Assembly (NCBI GenBank): GCA_029881175.1
Contig: JAOUNC010000026.1
Location: forward strand, 1-12,728
From: Nitrospirota bacterium
Lineage (GTDB): Bacteria > Nitrospirota > Nitrospiria > Nitrospirales > UBA8639
Length of the DNA stretch: 12,728 nucleotides
Reading direction: 5' to 3'
Shown: positions 7,944 through 12,728 of the stretch, in pieces
How the letters are laid out: each line of letters starts with the position of its first letter
Position numbering within the stretch: position 1 is the first letter of the stretch
The notes under the pieces: model-generated
What the model was told of the DNA's origin: nothing
Database searches by the model: none
Seen by the model: only the letters and a program-made list of their open reading frames with translations
Program-made: the position numbers and the translations under genes

Positions 7944-8366
7944 CTACAATACCGGGATTTCTCCGCGCACAATGAATTTCGTTAAAACTGGAAGCTTATG
8001 CCCAGCTAACCGAAAAGCTTCCTCTGCTGTTTCGCGGGTCACATCATCCATTTCAAATAAAATACGCCCCAACTTTACAACGGCTACCCAATACTCAGGA
8101 TTCCCCTTACCTTTCCCCATTCGAACTTCAGCCGGCTTTTGGGTAATCGGCTTATCAGGAAAAATTCTGGTCCAAATTCTTCCACCACGCTTCACATGTC
8201 GCGTCATAGCAATACGGGCGGCTTCAATCTGCCTTGCCGTTATACGACCAGGCTCCATAGCCTTAAGTCCGTATTCACCAAATGAGACTTCCCCTCCACG
8301 ATAGGCCTTACCCCTCATACGGCCCTTTTGAACTTTTCGAAACTTTATGCGTTTCGGCGCTAACAT
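7944..8366 (-). CDS. rplP: 50S ribosomal protein L16
   Basis: L16 organises the A-site region of the large subunit and is needed for subunit activity. The 140-residue protein starts [19 protein letters not shown]. It carries [52 protein letters not shown] and the [16 protein letters not shown] block, all diagnostic. Length is as usual (136-144). The ATG at 8364-8366 has a GGAG sequence 12 bases upstream. It lies between rpsC and rpmC as expected. Confidence 0.99.
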   Translation of the reverse strand: MLAPKRIKFRKVQKGRMRGKAYRGGEVSFGEYGLKAMEPGRITARQIEAARIAMTRHVKRGGRIWTRIFPDKPITQKPAEVRMGKGKGNPEYWVAVVKLGRILFEMDDVTRETAEEAFRLAGHKLPVLTKFIVRGEIPVL

Positions 8367-8400
8367 TTTCTAAATTCTCCAAAAGAAGAGATAAAAAGTT

Positions 8401-9066
8401 TTACAAAAATCCCAATGATGGCTCGGATTTTTCCAAAGATGGAATTTGCGCATCGCCTTTATAAATCCAAGCCTTAACCCCTATTTGCCCCATTGCGGTT
8501 TTGGCTTCAGCAAAACCATATTCCACATCGGCCCTCAAAGTATGAAGAGGAACCCTCCCCTCCCGGTACCATTCTGTTCTGGCGATTTCGTGGCCACCCA
8601 AACGACCAGCGCAATACACTTTAATCCCCAAGGCTCCAAGCCGAAGAGCGGAGGCTACGCTCCGTTTTAGCGCCCGACGGAAAGATACTCTCTTTTCCAA
8701 TTGAGTAGCGATATTTTCAGCCACCAATTGAGCATCAATTTCAGGCTTTTTTATCTCTTTAACGGTCACAAAGATTTCATTTCCATATTCTTTTTCAAGA
8801 GACGCCTTAAGTTTATCGACCTCTGCGCCCTTTCTTCCAATAATAATACCTGGCCTCGCCGTATGAATAATCAATTTCAATTGGTTACCTGATCGCTCGA
8901 TTTCCACACTAGATATTCCAGCATGATAGAGACGCTTTTTCACCAGAGATCTTATTGACAAATCCTGATGGAGGAGCGTCGCATAATCCTTTTTTGCATA
9001 CCATCGAGAACGCCAGGTCCTTGTATAACCCAATCTAAAACCGTAAGGGTGCGTCTTTTGACCCAT
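8401..9066 (-). CDS. rpsC: 30S ribosomal protein S3
   Basis: S3 lines the mRNA entry channel and contributes to helicase activity. The 221-residue protein begins [20 protein letters not shown]. It contains a type II KH domain with the GRKG loop at residues 77-80 and the C-terminal domain with [52 protein letters not shown] and GVKAWIY. A short divergent tail follows. The ATG at 9064-9066 has AGGGGA 8 bases upstream. It is separated from rplV by 50 bases. Confidence 0.99.
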   Translation of the reverse strand: MGQKTHPYGFRLGYTRTWRSRWYAKKDYATLLHQDLSIRSLVKKRLYHAGISSVEIERSGNQLKLIIHTARPGIIIGRKGAEVDKLKASLEKEYGNEIFVTVKEIKKPEIDAQLVAENIATQLEKRVSFRRALKRSVASALRLGALGIKVYCAGRLGGHEIARTEWYREGRVPLHTLRADVEYGFAEAKTAMGQIGVKAWIYKGDAQIPSLEKSEPSLGFL

Positions 9067-9116
9067 GAATTTTTCCCCTAACTACACGCCACCTTTAGGC
9101 GTCGCATACCACTTCA

Positions 9117-9455
9117 TTAATTAAAAGGGCTAACCACTATAGTAATATGACTCGTTCGCTTTTTAATTGGGTTCGCTCTCCCCATAGATCGAGGCTGGAA
9201 ACGTTTCAATACCGGCCCTCCCTCTACAAATGCCCTAGAAACCTTCAGGCTTTCCGGCTCACCCAAGTCCTTCAGTCCAGCATTAGAAACGGCCGAAAAA
9301 AGGAGTTGCTCAACAACCCTGGCCGCAGACCGTGGCGTAAACTTCAATAGCACTAAGGCTTCAGCGGCATTCCGCCCTCTCACCATATCAACTATTAGCC
9401 TTGTTTTGCGGGGCGATAGCCTCACATGACGTAACACCGCCTTTGCTTCAGACAT
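9117..9455 (-). CDS. rplV: 50S ribosomal protein L22
   Basis: L22 extends a beta hairpin into the peptide exit tunnel, where it takes part in macrolide sensitivity and nascent-chain sensing. The 112-residue protein from the ATG 9453-9455 starts MSEAKAVLRHVRLSPRKTRLIVDMVRG. It has the SAVSNAGLK segment and the hairpin region GPVLKRFQPRSMGRANPIKKRTSHITIVV. The frame continues upstream to a TTG at 9470, which would add five residues (MREKN). I prefer the ATG on family length. A GAGAGAG tract lies close upstream as a weak ribosome binding sequence. Confidence 0.97.
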   Translation of the reverse strand: MSEAKAVLRHVRLSPRKTRLIVDMVRGRNAAEALVLLKFTPRSAARVVEQLLFSAVSNAGLKDLGEPESLKVSRAFVEGGPVLKRFQPRSMGRANPIKKRTSHITIVVSPFN

Positions 9456-9509
9456 ATTTTTCTCTCTCAAACTTCATTGGGCCAAATAGCCTTTTAAGAA
9501 TTTCAAATA

Positions 9510-9797
9510 TTATTTTAACGCAACACCCTTTTCACTTTTTGCAGCACTGTGCCCCTTAAAAAATCTAGTAGGCGAAAACTCACCAAGCTTATGCCCGACC
9601 ATATTGTCACTCACAAACACAGGAATAAATTTCTTCCCATTGTGAACCGCGAATGTTAAACCTATCATATCCGGCGTCACGGTTGAACGACGTGACCAGG
9701 TTTTAATTACTTTTGATTCCCTTGAATCCCTTGCCTTCTCAATCTTTTTGAGTAGGTGCCCATCAACGAACGGACCTTTGTGAACAGACCTTGGCAT
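9510..9797 (-). CDS. rpsS: 30S ribosomal protein S19
   Basis: S19 lies in the head of the small subunit with S13 and contacts the A-site finger. The 95-residue product begins [19 protein letters not shown] and has [34 protein letters not shown] and [18 protein letters not shown], essentially the family consensus. The ATG at 9795-9797 follows a strong GGGGGAG sequence after a short 3-base spacer. It is 13 bases downstream of rplB. Confidence 0.99.
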   Translation of the reverse strand: MPRSVHKGPFVDGHLLKKIEKARDSRESKVIKTWSRRSTVTPDMIGLTFAVHNGKKFIPVFVSDNMVGHKLGEFSPTRFFKGHSAAKSEKGVALK

Positions 9798-9810
9798 CGG
9801 CTCCCCCTAT

Positions 9811-10650
9811 CTATCGGCCCTTTTTCTTTCTGCTGGCAACAATATATCGTGAACTTTGATTTCTTGGTTTCCGAGTTTTAAATCCCTTAGCGGGTTGGCC
9901 CCAAGGCGAAACTGGATGAGGATTCCCTGCACCAGCCTTACCTTCACCACCTCCATGCGGATGATCAACGGGATTCATCACCACACCACGCACATGCGGC
10001 AATTTACCCAACCACCTAGACCGCCCAGCCTTCCCAACCGTAACATTTCCGTGATCAGGATTCCCTACTTGGCCGATTGTCGCCATACAGGTTCCTAAAA
10101 TTTTTCGCATTTCCCCAGAGGCCAACCTGAGCTGGACATACCCTTGGTCACGCCCCATAACCTGCGCCGAAACACCTGCACTTCTGGCCAGTTGCGCACC
10201 CTTACCAGGCTTCAATTCAATGTTATGAATTACGACCCCAAGCGGTACCTCCATGAGTGGTAACGCATTTCCAATCCTTACATCACTTCCCGGACCAGAC
10301 CTAACGGAATCACCAACGGCAAGGCCATGAGGTGCCAAAATATACCGTTTTTCCCCATCCGCATAATGCAACAAAGCGATTCTTGCAGTTCTATAAGGAT
10401 CATACTCAATACCGGCTACCTTGCCTGGAACTCCTGCCTTTTCTCGCTTAAAATCAACTTTTCGATAACGGCGCTTATGACCACCACCCCTAAATCGAAC
10501 TGTTATTCGCCCAGCGTTATTTCTTCCCCCCGTTGCCGTAATAGTTTTAGTCAAACTTTTTTGGGGCTTATTGGGAGAAAGCCCTTCATTGGTAACCGCC
10601 GTCATTCCACGGCGGCCAGGAGATGTGGGGTTATATTCCTTTATTGGCAT
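9811..10650 (-). CDS. rplB: 50S ribosomal protein L2
   Basis: L2 is one of the most conserved large-subunit proteins, needed for subunit association and peptidyl transfer. The 279-residue protein starts [17 protein letters not shown]. It includes the RNA-binding [16 protein letters not shown] segment (about 53-68) and the C-terminal [16 protein letters not shown] motif, with H230 matching the functionally important His229 of E. coli, then a basic tail ending KKKGR. The ATG is at 10648-10650. I see no strong ribosome binding sequence in the 47-base AT-rich gap after rplW, only a GAAAGAAAAAGAAAG tract. Confidence 0.99.
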   Translation of the reverse strand: MPIKEYNPTSPGRRGMTAVTNEGLSPNKPQKSLTKTITATGGRNNAGRITVRFRGGGHKRRYRKVDFKREKAGVPGKVAGIEYDPYRTARIALLHYADGEKRYILAPHGLAVGDSVRSGPGSDVRIGNALPLMEVPLGVVIHNIELKPGKGAQLARSAGVSAQVMGRDQGYVQLRLASGEMRKILGTCMATIGQVGNPDHGNVTVGKAGRSRWLGKLPHVRGVVMNPVDHPHGGGEGKAGAGNPHPVSPWGQPAKGFKTRKPRNQSSRYIVASRKKKGR

Positions 10651-10697
10651 AAATAACTTTCTTTTTCTTTCAAAAAATCAATATGGAAGATTTACAA

Positions 10698-10985
10698 CTA
10701 CGCACTTTCATAAAGTTCAATTTTTTCGCCCTCTTTAAGGGTGACGAAAGCTTTTCGCCAATCAGCCCTTTTCCCTAGATAGCGCCCCTGACGCTTTTTC
10801 TTTCCCTTAACATTAGCCACATTTACCGAAGCCACCTTCACACTAAAAACTTTTTCAACAGCCCGCCTTATATCTATACGAGTTGCACGGCGATCAACAG
10901 CAAAAGCTACGCTATTCTTAATTTCTCGAATAGCAGTTATTTTTTCCGTCAACAAAGGACGAATAAGGACATCATAAGGATTCAT
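10698..10985 (-). CDS. rplW: 50S ribosomal protein L23
   Basis: L23 sits at the tunnel exit and is the docking site for trigger factor and the signal recognition particle. The 95-residue protein begins MNPYDVLIRPLLTEKI. It has VAFAVDRRATRIDIRRAVEKVFSVKV, the basic loop GKKKRQGRYLGKRADWRKAFVTL and a short acidic ending. The length is typical. The ATG at 10983-10985 is one base after the rplD stop codon. A GGGAG sequence formed by the last codons of rplD lies 4 bases upstream of the start, so translation is likely coupled. Confidence 0.98.
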   Translation of the reverse strand: MNPYDVLIRPLLTEKITAIREIKNSVAFAVDRRATRIDIRRAVEKVFSVKVASVNVANVKGKKKRQGRYLGKRADWRKAFVTLKEGEKIELYESA

Positions 10986-10986
10986 A

Positions 10987-11607
10987 CTACTCCCAAATCT
11001 CCTGTATATTCTGGAGTTCAGCTCTGGCTATCACAAGCTTGTCACACCAAAGAAGATCGTAAACATTTAAATCCTTTGCATGCATAACCTTGAGCTGTTT
11101 CACATTTTTTCCAATTCTGAGAATGTCGGCTTGCCCTTCTTCCACCACTAGCAAGGCCTTCCCATTAACTCCCACCTGCGAGAGCATCCGCACCAACGCA
11201 CTAGTCTTCAATTCGTCCAAATTTAAATCAACTAACACGACCTCTCCCAATGAAGCCTTTGAAGTTAATACAGCCTTCAATGCGGAGCGGTACATTTTTT
11301 TTGGCAGTGGGCTCCCGTATTGTCTAGGCTTAGGCCCAAAAACAGTTCCACCATGCCTCCAAATCGGGGATCTAGCTGAACCTGCCCGAGCCCTTCCAGT
11401 GTGTTTTTGCTTCCATGGCTTTTTACCTGACCCACGAACTTCTCCTCGGCCCTTTGTTGATGCCGTCCCTTGCCGGGCAGAAGCCCTCTGCATTACTACC
11501 GCCCGATGAACAAGTGGCGCATTAATCGCTGAAGCAAACACAGCTTCACTCAATTGAACCGTGTCTACCTGTTTGCCCGTTGCGCCGTATACCGGAAAAG
11601 CATCCAT
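10987..11607 (-). CDS. rplD: 50S ribosomal protein L4
   Basis: L4 binds 23S rRNA early and sends a loop to the exit tunnel; in E. coli it also represses the S10 operon. The 206-residue protein begins MDAFPVYGATGKQVDTVQLSEAVF. It contains the tunnel loop GSGKKPWKQKHTGRARAGSARSPIWRHGGTVFGPKPR and a C-terminal alpha/beta domain. The frame extends 33 codons upstream into rplC, but that part is unlike L4, so I start at the ATG 11605-11607. A GAGG sequence lies about 4 bases upstream. The gap from the rplC stop is 7 bases. Confidence 0.97.
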   Translation of the reverse strand: MDAFPVYGATGKQVDTVQLSEAVFASAINAPLVHRAVVMQRASARQGTASTKGRGEVRGSGKKPWKQKHTGRARAGSARSPIWRHGGTVFGPKPRQYGSPLPKKMYRSALKAVLTSKASLGEVVLVDLNLDELKTSALVRMLSQVGVNGKALLVVEEGQADILRIGKNVKQLKVMHAKDLNVYDLLWCDKLVIARAELQNIQEIWE

Positions 11608-11614
11608 ACAGCCT

Positions 11615-12232
11615 CTATCCTGCCTTCCTAATAATGACCATTCCACCAATTGGTCCAGGCACAGAACCAGAGACCAACAATATATTCTCTTCCGATCTAA
11701 CATCAAAAACCTTTAAGCCCCTAACTGTTATCCGCTTATTTCCCATATGACCTGGCAAATCTTTGTTCTTGAAAACCCTTGAAGGAAATGAGCTTTGACC
11801 AATTGATCCCGGAGCACGATGGAACATGGATCCATGGGATGCGGGTCCACCACTATAATTATGACGCTTCATAACCCCCTGAAATCCCTTACCCTTGGAT
11901 ATACCCTGAACGCTGACTGGATCTCCCTTTGAGAAAATGTCAACGGTTATCATCTCACCCAACTTAGCTTCACCATCAGCCTTGAATTCCCTCAAATGGC
12001 GCCAACGACGATTTCCTGATTTTTTTAAATGCCCCAACTCAGGCTTATTCAATTTTCTTTCAGGAACCTCATCAAACCCTATCTGGACAGCCTCGTACTG
12101 GTCTGGATTTTTCTCCTTAACCTGGACGACTGCACAAGGACCCGCCTCAATAACCGTAACGGGAACCAAGCACCGTTGCTGATTAAACACTTGAATCATA
12201 CCGAGTTTTTTGCCTAAAATTCCTTTAACCAT
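11615..12232 (-). CDS. rplC: 50S ribosomal protein L3
   Basis: L3 starts large-subunit assembly and reaches the peptidyl transferase centre. The 205-residue protein begins MVKGILGKKLGMIQVF. It has SKGKGFQGVMKRHNYSGGPASHGSMFHRAPGSIG and the KDLPGHMGN segment, with Q146 at the site that is methylated in E. coli L3 (family knowledge, not visible here). The C-terminus ends VIIRKAG. The ATG is at 12230-12232. No recognisable ribosome binding sequence precedes it in the AT-rich 49-base gap after rpsJ, which is unusual among these neighbours. Confidence 0.98.
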   Translation of the reverse strand: MVKGILGKKLGMIQVFNQQRCLVPVTVIEAGPCAVVQVKEKNPDQYEAVQIGFDEVPERKLNKPELGHLKKSGNRRWRHLREFKADGEAKLGEMITVDIFSKGDPVSVQGISKGKGFQGVMKRHNYSGGPASHGSMFHRAPGSIGQSSFPSRVFKNKDLPGHMGNKRITVRGLKVFDVRSEENILLVSGSVPGPIGGMVIIRKAG

Positions 12233-12281
12233 TTTACGTATCGCGTCTATAAGTTTATATTTTTATGATCGTATAAATTTC

Positions 12282-12593
12282 TTACAATTTAATCTCTACA
12301 TCAACACCGGCTGCTAAATTTAACTTCATCAAAGCATCCATCGTTTCTGGAGTTGGCTCCATAATATCCAGCAATCGCTTATGAGTTCTGATCTCGAACT
12401 GCTCCCTGGACTTTTTATCAACATGAGTTGAACGCTGAACGGTATATTTTTCAATACGCGTAGGCAAGGGAACCGGCCCGGCAATCAGAGCTCCGCTACG
12501 GCGGACCGTATCTACAATCTCTCGGACAGATTGATCCAACACACGGTAATCAAAGCCCTTTAAACGTATTCGAATTCTGCGGTCTCGATCCAC
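12282..12593 (-). CDS. rpsJ: 30S ribosomal protein S10 (NusE)
   Basis: S10 is a small-subunit head protein that also joins transcription antitermination complexes as NusE. The 103-residue protein shows [30 protein letters not shown], the [29 protein letters not shown] loop and [11 protein letters not shown]. The length is normal. The start is GTG at 12591-12593, with an AAGGGTAGG purine tract about 5 bases upstream. No ATG lies nearby in frame. It follows tuf after only 32 bases, so the str and S10 groups are joined here and there is no room for an E. coli-type S10 leader. Confidence 0.98.
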   Translation of the reverse strand: MDRDRRIRIRLKGFDYRVLDQSVREIVDTVRRSGALIAGPVPLPTRIEKYTVQRSTHVDKKSREQFEIRTHKRLLDIMEPTPETMDALMKLNLAAGVDVEIKL

Positions 12594-12625
12594 AAAAACC
12601 TACCCTTTCCATTCACCATTAATTC

Positions 12626-12728
12626 TTATTCGACAATTTCCGTCACCACGCCGGCCCCCACCGTCCGGCCTCCTTCGCGCACCGCAAACCGCACCCCCTG
12701 CTCCATCGCGATCGGGGCAATCAATTCC
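12626..12728 (-). CDS. tuf: Elongation factor Tu, C-terminal end (cut by window edge)
   Basis: The last 33 sense codons and the TAA stop (12626-12628) encode a perfect EF-Tu tail: [19 protein letters not shown] followed by [15 protein letters not shown]-Tu delivers aminoacyl-tRNA to the ribosome. The bulk of the gene lies outside the window. This piece is clearly GC-rich: about 64 percent GC, with 25 of 33 third positions G or C. The adjacent rpsJ has about 44 of 103. The change falls within the short tuf-rpsJ gap. Confidence 0.97.
   Translation of the reverse strand, partial: ELIAPIAMEQGVRFAVREGGRTVGAGVVTEIVE

Noticed and set aside
7928..7972. N-terminal extension of the rpmC frame
   Set aside because: It overlaps the rplP end and is unlike L29, while the ATG at 7927 gives the family length.
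7972..8304. A 110-codon open frame on the plus strand
   Set aside because: It is antisense to rplP, with no family resemblance.
9086..9102. Small hairpin ACGCC/GGCGT between rplV and rpsC
   Set aside because: A 5-base-pair stem with a 7-base loop and no T-run is too short to call a terminator or a regulator.
11090..11509. A 139-codon open frame on the plus strand
   Set aside because: It is antisense to rplD and explained as a shadow of its codon pattern; it is rich in Cys, Pro and Ser as is usual for such shadows.
11608..11706. N-terminal extension of the rplD frame into rplC
   Set aside because: The extra 33 residues do not resemble L4, and they overlap the conserved end of L3 in another frame; a good ATG with a ribosome binding sequence lies at 11607.
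12233..12281. Possible internal promoter before rplC
   Set aside because: TATA-like runs are present but no -35 box at a normal spacing was found; AT richness alone is not enough. It is kept only as a low-interest observation.
1..12728. Search for an undescribed system, mobile element, CRISPR array, RNA gene or defence island
   Set aside because: Nearly every base is accounted for by core translation and housekeeping genes in conserved order; no direct repeats, transposase remnants, tRNA-like folds or foreign genes were seen.

Overview
The window is one uninterrupted block of ribosomal protein and housekeeping genes, all on the minus strand. Reading in the direction of transcription (from base 12728 down to base 1) the order is: 3' end of tuf, rpsJ, rplC, rplD, rplW, rplB, rpsS, rplV, rpsC, rplP, rpmC, rpsQ, rplN, rplX, rplE, rpsN (zinc type), rpsH, rplF, rplR, rpsE, rpmD, rplO, secY, adk, map, infA, rpmJ, and the 5' end of rpsM. 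This is the classical bacterial str/S10/spc/alpha super-cluster joined end to end. Every expected gene from rpsJ to rpmJ is present and looks intact.

The organism is a bacterium. The proteins, the adk-map-infA-rpmJ-rpsM order after secY, the four-cysteine zinc lid of adenylate kinase and the zinc forms of S14 and L36 suggest an environmental phylum such as Nitrospirota or a relative. This is a recollection-level inference and the sequence alone does not prove it. GC content is in the mid-40s by eye over the r-protein genes. The exception is the tuf tail at the right edge, which is clearly GC-rich (about 64 percent GC; GC3 about 76 percent, against about 43 percent in the adjacent rpsJ).

Layout: 12626-12728 is the end of EF-Tu. 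9811-12593 is the first half of the S10 group (S10, L3, L4, L23, L2). 7442-9797 is its second half (S19, L22, S3, L16, L29, S17). 3234-7413 is the spc group (L14 to L15). 1928-3241 is SecY. 276-1923 holds adenylate kinase, methionine aminopeptidase and IF-1. 1-265 holds L36 and the start of S13. No intergenic gap exceeds 62 bases, and no convincing promoter or rho-independent terminator is visible, so the block is probably read as one long transcript started upstream of base 12728. Three ATGA stop/start overlaps (rplX/rplE, rpmD/rplO, adk/map) and the rplO/secY overlap point to translational coupling.

Together the genes make core parts of both ribosomal subunits, the translocon channel, the enzyme that trims N-terminal methionine, an initiation factor and a nucleotide-balancing kinase. 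I found no undescribed system. The points worth a second look are modest: the composition break at tuf, a lysine-rich N-terminal extension on L5, an altered RNA-contact motif in S8 with a small palindrome over the rpsH ribosome binding site, frequent GTG starts, and an AT-rich gap before rplC with no clear ribosome binding site.
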